Of a DNA stretch of 35,647 bases, positions 8,305 to 16,880 are shown one piece after another; positions within the stretch are counted from its first letter, which is position 1; every line of letters begins with the position of its first letter. Both the position numbers and the translations under genes were made by a program. Source of the stretch: Frankia alni (GTDB lineage: Bacteria; Actinomycetota; Actinomycetes; Frankiales; Frankiaceae); contig JAMFSN010000161.1 of assembly GCA_026225295.1 (NCBI GenBank), positions 1-35,647 on the forward strand. Direction: 5' to 3'. The notes under the pieces are model-generated. The model was given only the letters and a program-made list of their open reading frames with translations, ran no database searches and had not been told where the DNA came from.

Positions 8305-10650
8305 TCACCGGGTGGACGGCGTCGGGCTCGGCGACGGGCTGGTCGCGCCCGACCCCCGGCCCGCCTGCGCGGTGTCCGCGGTGGGGCGCAGCCGGGCCAG
8401 CTGCGGCATGATCACCGGAACCTCCGCCTCGGTGCCGGCCGGCAGGACATGGACCCCGTCGTCCCAGCGGACCGGCACGCCGTTGATGTCCTTGCGGAAG
8501 ACGTTGCCGGGCGTGAGCACATCCCCGAAGTCGACGATGCTGACCAGGCCCGGGTGGCGGGCCGCGGCCGCGCGCAACTGCTGGTTGAACGCGATGACCC
8601 GCTGCGGCAGCGTCTCGGTGTAGACCGCTCCCTCGGCGCTTTGCCGGGTCCCGTAGATCGGCGCGGTCAGCAGCGCCACCTTGGCGCCGGTCGAGGACGC
8701 GTCGGCGATCGCCGAGTCGAGCTGGCCGGCCAGGAACGCGTCGTAGTCGGGCTGCCCGACGTTGGTCCACCGCCCGTTGATGCGCCGGTCGGTGGTTTCC
8801 CACCGCCCGACCAGGATCGCGACCACGTCCGGGTTGTAGATCTTGACGTCCTTGGTCCACAGGTCCTGCCAGTGCGGGCAGATCTGGTTACCGAAGTCCT
8901 CTTTGCCCTCGACGTGCTGGGGGATGTCGCCCATGATCCCGCACCCGATGATGGCCTGGTTGAAGAACTCGACGCCGTACTTCGCCGTGTTGATGTGGTT
9001 CGTGCCGATGTTCCAGCCGAAGGTCCAGGCCACGGAGTCCCCGAGCAGCAGGACCCGGGTCAGCCGGTTCGCCGCGGTGCTCTTGGCCGGTACCCCGCCC
9101 GCGATCTTCTGCGTGGCGGCGGCCGCCTTGTCGAGCGTGGCGGCGGTTCCGCCGGCGCGCGCCGGCGCGTGGATGAGTGTCGTCGTCCCCATCACCGCGA
9201 CCGCGACCGCGGCCACCACGGCCGGCGCGAAGACCCGCGGCCGGGGGATCCGGAACGTGCCGGCCCGGATCGGCTGCTCGATGAACCGGGCCGACGCCGC
9301 GGCCACCACGAAGGTGGCCCCGAGGCGCGCGCCGAGCAGGGTGGGGCCGGTCAGGTGGGTCCGGGCGGCGGTCATGGTGAGGAACAGCGGCCAGTGGTAG
9401 AGGTACAGGCCGTAGGAGATCCGACCGACGTAGCGCAGCGGCGGGACGGACAGCACGCGGGCCAGCGGGCTGTCCGGCAGCAGCACGACGCTGGCCAACG
9501 TGATCATCACGGCGATGGCCAACGCCAGGAAGCCACCCTGATAGAGCCCGGTGCTCTGGCCGTCGACGGTCGCGAAGACGACCAGGACGGCGGCCAGCGC
9601 GGCGGCCCCGGCCACGGCCAGGGCGGCGCGCTTGGCGCGGTTGGCCGGTTCGCCCCGCAGCGTCAACGTGGCGGCCAGGGCGGCCCCGACGAACAGGGCC
9701 TGGGAGCGGGTGTCGGTGCCGTAGTAGATGCGGGAGTCGTTCACGCCCCGGGCCGACATCACGGCCGCGGTGGCCGCCGAGCCCAGGGCTCCGAGCAGCG
9801 CGACCGTGCGCAGCCGGCGCGCGGCCGGACGGGGGGCGCGGCGCTTCTTCGGGGTCCGGCGGGCCGCCAGCCCGAGCACGGCCAGGACCACCAGCGGCCA
9901 GACCAGGTAGAACTGCTCCTCGACGGCCAGCGACCAGGTGTGCCGCAGCGGCGATGGCGCCGTCGTGTCGAAGTAGCCCTGGTGGGACAGCGCGAAACGC
10001 CAGTTGCCGACGTAGAACAGGGTGGCCAGGCTGTCGTCGCGCAGGCTGGCGGCCTGACCGGGCGACGCGATGAACCGCGCGTAGGCGCACACCGCGAGCA
10101 GCAGGATCAGCAGCGCCGGCAGCAGCCGGCGGGCCCGCCGACCCCAGAACCGGGCCAGGTCGATGCGCCCGGACCGGTTCCACTCGCCGAGCAGCAGCCC
10201 GGTGATGAGGAAGCCGGAGAGCACGAAGAACAGGTCGACGCCCAGCAGACCGCCGGGCAGCCAGGTGACCCCCGCGTGGTAGAGCAGCACGGCCAGGACA
10301 GCGATCGCGCGCAACCCGTCGAGCGCGGGCCAGTGTCGGCTGCCGCCGGCCCCGGAGCCGCCCGGACCGCTCGGGCCGGGGGCCGGGGACTCCTCGAGCG
10401 GGTGCGGGCCCGGCGCGGCGGGGTCCGACCCCGACGAGTGGGCGGAATCGCCGCGCTGCGCCGGGCGGACGACCCGGACGTGGCCGTAGCGGCCGGGCGC
10501 CTCGTCGGGGCCGCCGTCGACGTCACCCGGCGGACGGGTCGGGCCGTCCGGTCGCGTCGGTGAGGCGACCGGCGTCGGCAGGGCCGATTGGTGCGTCCGG
10601 GTGCTCAGCGCCGCGCCCCTTTCGAGGCGAGCCGTCGCCTGGCCAACCAT
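8305..10650 (-). CDS. Membrane O-acyltransferase (acyltransferase 3) with C-terminal SGNH domain, copy A
   Basis: OafA-like protein of 781 residues, highly similar to the next gene downstream. A Pro/Gly-rich cytoplasmic N-terminus of about 100 residues precedes WPALDGLRAIAVLAVLLYHAG (His about 125). GLLGVDLFFVLSGFLITGLL and RHTWSLAVEEQFYLVWPL, the conserved acyltransferase-3 blocks, follow. The periplasmic-side SGNH domain has LLLGDSVAWTFGW and WDDGVHVLPAGTE. It probably transfers acyl groups to an envelope polysaccharide or glycolipid. The ATG at 10650 has GGAGGTGG abutting it, closer than ideal. An in-frame CTG at 10608 has AAGGGG 7 nt upstream, as in the paralogue. It is divergent from the glycosyltransferase at 10881 and separated by 230 bp. 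Confidence 0.92.
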   Translation of the reverse strand: MVGQATARLERGAALSTRTHQSALPTPVASPTRPDGPTRPPGDVDGGPDEAPGRYGHVRVVRPAQRGDSAHSSGSDPAAPGPHPLEESPAPGPSGPGGSGAGGSRHWPALDGLRAIAVLAVLLYHAGVTWLPGGLLGVDLFFVLSGFLITGLLLGEWNRSGRIDLARFWGRRARRLLPALLILLLAVCAYARFIASPGQAASLRDDSLATLFYVGNWRFALSHQGYFDTTAPSPLRHTWSLAVEEQFYLVWPLVVLAVLGLAARRTPKKRRAPRPAARRLRTVALLGALGSAATAAVMSARGVNDSRIYYGTDTRSQALFVGAALAATLTLRGEPANRAKRAALAVAGAAALAAVLVVFATVDGQSTGLYQGGFLALAIAVMITLASVVLLPDSPLARVLSVPPLRYVGRISYGLYLYHWPLFLTMTAARTHLTGPTLLGARLGATFVVAAASARFIEQPIRAGTFRIPRPRVFAPAVVAAVAVAVMGTTTLIHAPARAGGTAATLDKAAAATQKIAGGVPAKSTAANRLTRVLLLGDSVAWTFGWNIGTNHINTAKYGVEFFNQAIIGCGIMGDIPQHVEGKEDFGNQICPHWQDLWTKDVKIYNPDVVAILVGRWETTDRRINGRWTNVGQPDYDAFLAGQLDSAIADASSTGAKVALLTAPIYGTRQSAEGAVYTETLPQRVIAFNQQLRAAAARHPGLVSIVDFGDVLTPGNVFRKDINGVPVRWDDGVHVLPAGTEAEVPVIMPQLARLRPTADTAQAGRGSGATSPSPSPTPSTR

Positions 10651-10866
10651 CCACCTCCACCACGATCGGCCCCGCGGCCGCAGGAACTCGCTGGACGACG
10701 GGCGCGCGCAATGGGCGCACCGGACGGACCTGAGCTCGGGTCAGGCTATGGCATCTTCCGCACTTTCTCACATCGGGGCGGGTATCGATAACGGAGTGTG
10801 ACCGATTCGCGCCCGTGGCGCGGTCCGGGGACCGCCGCCGGGTCAGACCGCCGGACCGATCGCTGG

Positions 10867-10872
10867 TAGCGT
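10867..10872 (+). promoter_or_regulatory. TAGCGT -10 box, probable leaderless promoter
   Basis: TAGCGT fits the actinobacterial TAnnnT -10 consensus and lies 8 nt before the GTG at 10881. No Shine-Dalgarno sequence is present, so transcription may begin at or next to the start codon. No clear -35 box is seen. Confidence 0.5.
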
Positions 10873-10880
10873 CGCGCAGC

Positions 10881-12260
10881 GTGTCAGTGGATGCCACAAA
10901 GCCGGACGTTCCGCGCCGTGAGGTGGCGGAACCCGTAGCTGCGGGTGACGAGATCCCGGAACCGGATCACGGTTCGGTCGTCCGCGAGAGCCGTCCGGGC
11001 CGGCCCTGGCTGCTCGGACTCGGCCTGGTGATGCTGGTCGGCCTGGCCGTTCGGCTCGGGTATCTGTTCGGTTGGCAGAATCCCGGCCACGACATCGGCG
11101 ATTCCTACTATTACCACTATGGTGCCAATCTCTTCGCCAGCGGGCGTGGCTTTCCGAACCCGTTCGAGTTGCGGCAGCGCCACCAATACTGGCCCGATGC
11201 CCAGCACCCGCCCCTGACCATCATTCTGCTGGCTGTCCCGTCGCTTTTCCGGCTCCGCAGCTATTTCGACCACCAGGTCTTTTCGTGCCTGTTGGGCACG
11301 GTCACGGTCGGCGTGGTCGGCCTGACCGGTCGGCGGATGGCCGGCCCGCGGGCCGGCCTGGTCGCCGCCGCGCTCGCGGCCGTCTATCCCGGGCTGTGGC
11401 TCAACGACCCGATGGTGCTCTCGGAAACCCCGAGCGTGCTGGTCTGCGCGCTGACGTTGCTGCTGTCCTACCGGTTCATCGCCCGGCGCACGCCGGCCCG
11501 GGCCGGCTGGCTCGGGGTGGTGCTGGCCGCGGACATCCTGGTCCGCGCCGAACTGGCCCTGCTGGCCGTCCTGCTCGTCGCGCCGCTGGTTCTCGCGACC
11601 CGGAGCGTCCCCGGGCGGGCCCGGTTGGTCCAGCTGGGCGCGGCCGCCGCGACCGGCCTGGTGCTGCTGGCCCCGTGGGTCGGCTACAACCTGTCGCGTT
11701 TTTCGCAGCCCGAATACGTCTCCACCGGCCTGGGTTCGACGCTGGCCGTCGCCAATTGCGATCCGACCTACCACGCCCCGCTGACCGGCTGGTGGTTCTA
11801 CGGATGCGGGGTGAACAACACCCCGGCCGGGGACATGTCCGACCGGGACGTCGGGTTCCGGCATCAGGCCTTCACCTACATCTCGGACCATTCCCACGAG
11901 CTGCCCCGGGTGATGACCGCCCGGGTCGGTCGGCTGTGGGGTTTCTATGCCCCCAACCAGCAGGTTCGGCTTGACCAGATCGAATATCGCCAGATCACGT
12001 TCGACCGGATCGGGCTGTGGGCGATGTATGCGTTCCTGGTCCTGTCGATCGCCGGGCTGATCATCCTGCGACGCCGCCGGGTGCGGGTCTGGCCGCCGGT
12101 CGCGCTGGTCATCACCGTCACGGTGTCGGCCGCGGTCATCTACGGCACGACCCGGTTCCGGGCCGCCGCCGAACCGGCGCTGGTGCTGCTGGCCGCGGTG
12201 GCGATCGACGCGGCGATCGGGGCGGTCCGCGCTCGTGTCGAGAGGAGCCCGGAGCGCTGA
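10881..12260 (+). CDS. PMT/ArnT-like GT-C membrane glycosyltransferase
   Basis: Polytopic membrane glycosyltransferase of the GT39/RgtA-D type, which uses polyprenyl-phosphate sugars on the outer face of the membrane. It has about 459 residues. A hydrophilic 40-residue N-terminus is followed by a first helix and then the acidic first loop HDIGDSYYYHYGANLF. HPPLTIILLAVPSLF, YPGLWLNDPMVLSETPSVL and the C-terminal GTTRFRAAAEPALVLLAAVA are typical of this family in actinobacteria. I prefer the GTG at 10881, just after a TAGCGT box, over a start at 10815 that would add 22 Arg-rich residues. The next transcription unit's -10 box directly abuts its TGA. Donor and acceptor are unknown. Confidence 0.88.
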   Translation: MSVDATKPDVPRREVAEPVAAGDEIPEPDHGSVVRESRPGRPWLLGLGLVMLVGLAVRLGYLFGWQNPGHDIGDSYYYHYGANLFASGRGFPNPFELRQRHQYWPDAQHPPLTIILLAVPSLFRLRSYFDHQVFSCLLGTVTVGVVGLTGRRMAGPRAGLVAAALAAVYPGLWLNDPMVLSETPSVLVCALTLLLSYRFIARRTPARAGWLGVVLAADILVRAELALLAVLLVAPLVLATRSVPGRARLVQLGAAAATGLVLLAPWVGYNLSRFSQPEYVSTGLGSTLAVANCDPTYHAPLTGWWFYGCGVNNTPAGDMSDRDVGFRHQAFTYISDHSHELPRVMTARVGRLWGFYAPNQQVRLDQIEYRQITFDRIGLWAMYAFLVLSIAGLIILRRRRVRVWPPVALVITVTVSAAVIYGTTRFRAAAEPALVLLAAVAIDAAIGAVRARVERSPER

Positions 12261-12266
12261 TAGCGT
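12261..12266 (+). promoter_or_regulatory. TAGCGT -10 box abutting the upstream stop codon
   Basis: TAGCGT begins immediately after the TGA at 12258-12260 and ends 6 nt before the GTG of a 12-codon ORF. It is the same hexamer as the box at 10867. It suggests an internal promoter giving a leaderless transcript for the acyltransferase. Confidence 0.5.
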
Positions 12267-12272
12267 CACGGC

Positions 12273-12311
12273 GTGCCCTCTGTCGGCGATCTTGAGGATT
12301 GGCGCGGGTGA
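12273..12311 (+). CDS. 12-codon leader ORF coupled to the acyltransferase
   Basis: The frame GTG...TGA encodes VPSVGDLEDWRG. Its GTG sits 6 nt after a TAGCGT box and could be read as a leaderless start. Its TGA overlaps the GTG of the acyltransferase at 12308 (GTGA), the arrangement for translational coupling. The acyltransferase has no good ribosome-binding site at that distance, so reinitiation after this mini-ORF would explain its translation. The peptide itself has no recognised function. Conservation in relatives is untested. Confidence 0.4.
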   Translation: MPSVGDLEDWRG

Positions 12312-13675
12312 GTAGAGGCGTCGCCCAGCCGGCCGGATCCGTTTCGGTCGACTCCGCACCGACCCCCACCGGTCAGGCGATCTTCCCGGGCTTCGACGGC
12401 CTGCGGGCCATCGCCGCGCTCCTGGTCGTCGTCGTGCACGCGAGCTTCACGACGGGATTCACGACCCGCACCGCCGCCGACGGCTCCTACTCCTCACCGT
12501 GGGGCGCCTACACCGCCCGCGGCGAGATCGGGGTCGCGGTCTTCTTCCTGATCTCCGGGTTCCTGCTCTACCGGCCGTTCGTCGGCGCGCACCTGTCCGG
12601 GCGCCGGGCGCCGGCGCTCGGTCCCTACCTGATCCGCCGGCTCTCGCGCATCGTCCCGCTGTTCTGGTTCGCCCTGGTGGTGACGGTCGCCGTCCTCGGC
12701 TGGCACGTCGTGCACGGCCTGCCCGGCCTGCTGGAATGCGCGTTCTTCCTCCAGTCCTACCGGGGGCAGTGGGCGCTGCAGGGCATCGACCAGGCCTGGA
12801 CCCTCGACATCGAGGTTGCGTTCTACCTGACCCTGCCCGTCTGGGCCTGGCTGGTCGGGCGCCGGCCGCGGACCCCCGAGCGGCAGCTGCGGGTCGAGCT
12901 GCTCTCGCTGGTCGGGCTGTATCTGGGCTCGGTCGCGCTGCACGCGGCGCTCGCGACCCAGCACTCGGGCTGGGCGGAGGCCTGGCACGGCTGGCTACCG
13001 GTCTGGTGGAACCTGTTCGCCCTCGGGATGGGGCTGGCGGTGGTGTCCACCTGGTACGCCCGCCAGGGGCGCACCCCCCGGTGGGCGACCCAGACCGGAT
13101 CGGCGACCGCCTGCTGGCTGGTCGCGTTGTTCCTGTACTGGCTGGTCAGCCGGCATCTGGGGATGTCCCGGAGCCCGCTGCACGGCCGGACCGTGGGGTC
13201 CGACCTGGTCGAACACCTCTTCTACGGCTTGTTCGCGCTGTTCCTGATCATGCCGGCGATCTTCGTGCCGGTCGGCCGCGGCTGGGTGCAGCGCTTCCTG
13301 AGCTGCCGGACGATGGCCTTCCTGGGGCTGGTCTCCTACGGGGTCTACCTCTGGCACCAGCTGGTGATCGCCCAGCTGGTGGCGTGGACGCCCTGGCGGA
13401 TCTTCCAGATCTCACTGATCGAGTTCGTCCCGACCGTGGCCGTCGTCACCGTGCTGCTGGCCGGGGTGACGTACGCCGTGGTGGAACGCCCCTTCATCGC
13501 CCGCGGTCACGACTGGGCCCGGCGCTGGCGGGAGCGGGCCGCCGGCATCGCCCCCACGGCGGCGGACCGGCGGGCGACCGCCGCGGTGCTGGGTCAGGCG
13601 GTGGCCGATCCGCGGGCGGCCGATCAGGTCGACCGGCCGGGGGAGCCGGCAGCGGTCAGCCCGGACGGACGCTGA
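12308..13675 (+). CDS. Acyltransferase-3 family membrane protein
   Basis: Integral membrane O-acyltransferase of about 455 residues without an SGNH domain. Near the N-terminus FPGFDGLRAIAALLVVVVHAS carries the possible catalytic His; GEIGVAVFFLISGFLLYRPF and QAWTLDIEVAFYLTLPVW are further family blocks. About ten hydrophobic helices follow, ending in a charged Ala-rich tail. It is only distantly like the two SGNH-bearing acyltransferases across the divergent promoter. The GTG at 12308 overlaps the mini-ORF stop; a TTG at 12299 would add three residues but has no ribosome-binding site. The 3' end overlaps the convergent methyltransferase by 20 bp. It probably decorates the product of the adjacent glycosyltransferase, an inference from position. 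Confidence 0.9.
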   Translation: MSRGVAQPAGSVSVDSAPTPTGQAIFPGFDGLRAIAALLVVVVHASFTTGFTTRTAADGSYSSPWGAYTARGEIGVAVFFLISGFLLYRPFVGAHLSGRRAPALGPYLIRRLSRIVPLFWFALVVTVAVLGWHVVHGLPGLLECAFFLQSYRGQWALQGIDQAWTLDIEVAFYLTLPVWAWLVGRRPRTPERQLRVELLSLVGLYLGSVALHAALATQHSGWAEAWHGWLPVWWNLFALGMGLAVVSTWYARQGRTPRWATQTGSATACWLVALFLYWLVSRHLGMSRSPLHGRTVGSDLVEHLFYGLFALFLIMPAIFVPVGRGWVQRFLSCRTMAFLGLVSYGVYLWHQLVIAQLVAWTPWRIFQISLIEFVPTVAVVTVLLAGVTYAVVERPFIARGHDWARRWRERAAGIAPTAADRRATAAVLGQAVADPRAADQVDRPGEPAAVSPDGR

Positions 13676-14459
13676 CGAAGATCGCGGTGGACGGGAACAG
13701 GCGGCCCCGGACCGGTCCCCACCGGCCCCACAGCCGCTCGTGGCCGGCCGGCCACTCCGGCTCCACCAGGTCGGTCAGGACGAACCCGGCCGCGGCCAGG
13801 TGCCGGACCCGGTCGCCCAGCGTGTGATGGGCCTCGACGTAGAGCGGCACCCCGTTCGCGTCGTACTCCACATACGCGTCGCGGTCGAAGTAGCTGCGCA
13901 TGATGGTCAGCCCGGCCTCGCCCGGGTCGTCCGGGAAGCACCAGCTGGTCGGATGGTTGGCCGCGAAAACCCACCGGCCCCCGGGCCGCAGCACCCGGGC
14001 CACCTCCCGCATGAGGGCCGCGCCGTCCGGGATGAACGGCACCGCCCCGAACGCCGAGCAGGCCAGATCGACGCGGCCGTCGGCCAGTGGCAGGTGCAGC
14101 GCGTCGGCCTGGGCGAGCGGCACCGTGATCCCGGTCCGGGCCGCGAGCTCCCGGGCGTGGCGCAGCTGCCCGGCCGACACGTCAATGCCCAGGACGTGCG
14201 CTCCCCGGGCCGCGAGCCAGCGGGCGCACTGGGCCGCGCCGCACCCGATCTCGAGCACGGTGCGGCCGGTGACGTCGCCGAGCAGGCCGACCTCGGCCTC
14301 CCGGACGCCCTCCGGGCACCACACGAAATCGCTGTCGCCGAGAAAATCGCCGTGTTCGGCCTGATAGGCGTCCGCGTCGGCGTCCCAGTGGCGCCGATTG
14401 GCCCGGCTGGCGGCGACCGGATCGACGGCGGTGTATCCGATACTCGACACGTCTGCCAC
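13656..14459 (-). CDS. Class I SAM-dependent methyltransferase
   Basis: Soluble methyltransferase of about 267 residues with a Rossmann-fold SAM site: LEIGCGAAQCARWLAARGAHVLGIDVS (motif I and the acidic end of beta-2), AQADALHLPLADGRVDLACS (motif II region) and EVARVLRPGGRWVFAANHP (motif III-like). The N-terminus ANRRHWDADADAYQAEHGDFLGDSDFVWCPEGVREAEVGLLG is a common actinobacterial methyltransferase preamble, and HTLGDRVRHLAAAGF follows in the C-terminal half. I prefer the GTG at 14459; the frame is open up to 14564 but the extra 35 residues look non-coding. The substrate is unknown. It is divergent from rpsA, and its 3' end overlaps the convergent acyltransferase gene. Confidence 0.85.
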   Translation of the reverse strand: MADVSSIGYTAVDPVAASRANRRHWDADADAYQAEHGDFLGDSDFVWCPEGVREAEVGLLGDVTGRTVLEIGCGAAQCARWLAARGAHVLGIDVSAGQLRHARELAARTGITVPLAQADALHLPLADGRVDLACSAFGAVPFIPDGAALMREVARVLRPGGRWVFAANHPTSWCFPDDPGEAGLTIMRSYFDRDAYVEYDANGVPLYVEAHHTLGDRVRHLAAAGFVLTDLVEPEWPAGHERLWGRWGPVRGRLFPSTAIFVSVRPG

Positions 14460-14766
14460 AGCGCACCATGCTGTCAGACAGGTCCTGAGGCGAGGTTTCT
14501 GCGTCACGCTCGGCGCCTCGCGTTGACCTCTGGCGATCCTGCTCCCTAGACTCGGACCGAGCACGAGGGTCTGTGGGTCTCATACCGAGCAGATCCACTC
14601 GAGCGTCTTCATCGGTCACGGCAGTGTTTGTTGCAGTGCAGCGTTACGTGCAGTGCGGTCTCTGTCCGCTCCGTCGGTCGTTCGGTCTGGTCCTCGCGCG
14701 GACGCAAACCTGTCAGCCGGAGCCGACCCCTTGACGAGCACCACCGACGTACGACCCACGGAGACC
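14460..14766. other. Intergenic region between methyltransferase and rpsA, rpsA leader
   Basis: About 307 bp with no convincing gene. It should contain the divergent promoters. The rpsA side has a less GC-rich patch with GCAGTG at 14621, 14633 and 14650, including an exact TGCAGTGC direct repeat at 14632-14639 and 14649-14656. An in-frame TTG at 14731 preceded by GGAG is an alternative rpsA start. No convincing TAnnnT box could be assigned. Confidence 0.5.
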
Positions 14767-16215
14767 GTGACCAGTCCCAACAGCCCGACCACACCCCAGG
14801 TCGCGGTCAACGACATCGGCTCGACCGAGGATTTCCTCGCGGCCATCGACAAGACGATCAAGTTCTTCAACGATGGCGACATCGTCGACGGCACGATCGT
14901 CAAGGTCGACCGGGACGAGGTCCTGCTCGACATCGGCTACAAGACCGAGGGCGTCATCCCGTCCCGTGAGTTGTCGATCAAGCATGACGTTGACCCGAAT
15001 GAGGTCGTCAAGGTCGGCGACCACGTCGAGGCCCTGGTCCTCCAGAAGGAGGACAAAGAGGGTCGGCTGATCCTGTCCAAGAAGCGCGCCCAGTACGAGC
15101 GCGCCTGGGGCACGATCGAGAAGTTGAAGGAAGAGGACGGCGTCGTCACCGGCACCGTCATCGAGGTCGTCAAGGGCGGCCTCATCCTCGACATCGGACT
15201 CCGGGGCTTCCTGCCCGCCTCGCTCGTGGAGATGCGGCGCGTCCGCGACCTCCAGCCCTACGTGGGCCGCGAGCTCGAGGCGAAGATCATCGAGCTCGAC
15301 AAGAACCGCAACAACGTGGTCCTGTCCCGGCGGGCCTGGCTGGAGCAGACGCAGAGCGAGGTCCGGTCGGAGTTCCTCGCCCAGCTGGCCAAGGGTCAGA
15401 TCCGCAAGGGTCAGGTCTCCTCGATCGTCAACTTCGGCGCGTTCGTCGATCTCGGCGGCGTCGACGGTCTGGTGCACGTCTCCGAGCTGTCCTGGAAGCA
15501 CATCGACCACCCGTCCGAGGTCGTCGAGGTGGGCCAGGAGGTCACGGTCGAGGTCCTGGACGTCGACCTGGAGCGCGAGCGGGTCTCGCTGTCGCTGAAG
15601 GCGACGCAGGAAGACCCGTGGCGCCAGTTCGCCCGGACCCACGCCATCGGCCAGGTCGTCCCGGGTCGGGTCACCAAGCTGGTGCCGTTCGGCGCGTTCG
15701 TCCGGGTGGACGAGGGCATCGAGGGTCTGGTCCACATCTCCGAGCTGGCCGAGCGCCACGTGGAGATCCCGGAGCAGGTCGTCAACGTCGGCGACGAGAT
15801 TCTGGTCAAGGTCATCGACATCGACCTGGACCGCCGCCGGATCAGCCTGTCGCTCAAGCAGGCCAACGACGCCGGTTCGCTCGGCGCGGTGGGCGACACG
15901 TTCGACCCGACGCAGTACGGCATGGAAGCCAAGTACGACGAGCAGGGCAACTACGTCTATCCGGACGGTTTCGACCCGGAGACCGGCGAATGGCTGCCCG
16001 GCTACGAGGAGCAGCAGGCGGAATGGGAGCGGCAGTACGCCGAGGCCCACTCCCGCTACGAGGCTCACCAGGCCCAGATCAAGGCCGCTCAGGAGGCCGA
16101 GGCCGCCGCGGGTACCGCCCCGTCGTCCTACACCTCCGCGGAGTCGGACAAGCCGGCCTCGGCGATCGACGAGGACGCGCTGCGCCGGCTGCGGGAGCAG
16201 TTCGGTCGCGAGTAG
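14767..16215 (+). CDS. rpsA: 30S ribosomal protein S1
   Basis: RNA-binding ribosomal protein that helps load mRNA on the 30S subunit. It is 482 residues from the chosen GTG, with four S1 OB-fold repeats at roughly residues 38-107, 124-190, 210-280 and 295-365. They include GDIVDGTIVKVDRDEVLLDIG, GGLILDIGLRGFLPASLVE and VSSIVNFGAFVDLGGVDGLVH. An acidic Glu/Gln/Tyr-rich tail of about 115 residues follows, as in actinobacterial S1. The chosen N-terminus, VTSPNSPTTPQVAVNDIG, matches the usual family start; TTG at 14731 has better GGAG spacing and would add 12 residues. The codon use is strongly biased, as expected for a highly expressed gene. A very strong hairpin lies 35 bp after the stop. Confidence 0.97.
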   Translation: MTSPNSPTTPQVAVNDIGSTEDFLAAIDKTIKFFNDGDIVDGTIVKVDRDEVLLDIGYKTEGVIPSRELSIKHDVDPNEVVKVGDHVEALVLQKEDKEGRLILSKKRAQYERAWGTIEKLKEEDGVVTGTVIEVVKGGLILDIGLRGFLPASLVEMRRVRDLQPYVGRELEAKIIELDKNRNNVVLSRRAWLEQTQSEVRSEFLAQLAKGQIRKGQVSSIVNFGAFVDLGGVDGLVHVSELSWKHIDHPSEVVEVGQEVTVEVLDVDLERERVSLSLKATQEDPWRQFARTHAIGQVVPGRVTKLVPFGAFVRVDEGIEGLVHISELAERHVEIPEQVVNVGDEILVKVIDIDLDRRRISLSLKQANDAGSLGAVGDTFDPTQYGMEAKYDEQGNYVYPDGFDPETGEWLPGYEEQQAEWERQYAEAHSRYEAHQAQIKAAQEAEAAAGTAPSSYTSAESDKPASAIDEDALRRLREQFGRE

Positions 16216-16249
16216 GCCCGGGGCGCGCTGAGGCGCGCCGTGAACGATC

Positions 16250-16284
16250 GTCGCCCCGACCGGATCCCTTCCGGTCGGGGCGAC
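16250..16284 (+). terminator. Strong terminator hairpin after rpsA
   Basis: GTCGCCCCGACCGGA at 16250-16264 pairs perfectly with its complement at 16270-16284, a 15-bp stem with a TCCCT loop. It is followed by GTCGTTTCT, a short T-containing tail. A smaller GGCGCGC/GCGCGCC hairpin precedes it near 16221-16240. Confidence 0.9.
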
Positions 16285-16391
16285 GTCGTTTCTGCCCGTC
16301 GGCGGAGATCTCCGGGCGCGAAAAGCGCATTTCACCGCGATAAGCACCGGTGGTGTCCCGGCGGCCGCCCCGGTAGTGGGAAGCTGGGGCG

Positions 16392-16784
16392 ATGGCGGAT
16401 GAGCGCAATGTTCTCGGTACCGAACTGGAGCCGTGCGGCACCGATCCGGTGACGGGTTTCTTCCGTGACGGGTGCTGCACGACCGGGCCCGAAGATCTCG
16501 GCAGTCACACGGTCTGCGCGGTGGTGACCACGGAATTCCTGGCCCATCAGCAACGGGTCGGCAACGACCTGGTGACCCCCCGGCCCGAGTACGGGTTCCC
16601 GGGGCTGCGGCCCGGCGACCGCTGGTGCGTGGTCGCGGCCCGCTGGCTGCAGGCCTACCGGGAGGGCGCCGCGGCCCCGGTGGTGCTGGCCGCGACGCAC
16701 ATCCGGGCGCTGGAGATCGTCCCGCTGGAGGCGCTCCGGGCCAACGCCGTCGACGTGCCGGCCGACCCCAGCTCGCTGGCCTGA
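16392..16784 (+). CDS. DUF2237 family protein
   Basis: Small soluble protein of 130 residues belonging to the uncharacterised DUF2237 (COG3651-type) family. It has the family's conserved blocks NVLGTELEPCGTDPVTGFFRDGCC, GSHTVCAVVTTEFLAHQQRVGNDL, GLRPGDRWCVVAARW and AAPVVLAATHIRALEIVPLEAL. Conserved Cys residues in the first block (C16 and the CC pair of GCC) could bind metal or be redox-active, but no activity is established. It is monocistronic, sitting between the rpsA terminator and a GC-rich hairpin at 16800-16828. Confidence 0.9.
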   Translation: MADERNVLGTELEPCGTDPVTGFFRDGCCTTGPEDLGSHTVCAVVTTEFLAHQQRVGNDLVTPRPEYGFPGLRPGDRWCVVAARWLQAYREGAAAPVVLAATHIRALEIVPLEALRANAVDVPADPSSLA

Positions 16785-16799
16785 CCCGCTACCCGCGCG

Positions 16800-16828
16800 G
16801 TTCCCGGCCGGGGCGGCCGGGTGGGAAC
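16800..16828 (+). terminator. GC-rich hairpin downstream of DUF2237 gene
   Basis: CCCGGCC and GGCCGGG form a 7-bp stem around GGGGC, flanked by GTT/AAC that can extend it across a small bulge. It starts 16 nt after the stop. There is no real T-run, so termination is likely but unproven. Confidence 0.5.
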
Positions 16829-16880
16829 TGTGATCTTGCTAACGGTCGGGCCGGGCGCCGGTCCACCAGGGTGATCCCGG

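Noticed and set aside
10884-12359. A 491-residue open frame antisense to the GT-C gene
   Set aside because: Gln/Arg/Asp-rich shadow; the plus-strand frame has clear membrane helices and family blocks.
14713-16347. A 544-residue open frame antisense to rpsA
   Set aside because: Low-complexity Leu/Asp/Val shadow of the highly biased S1 codons.
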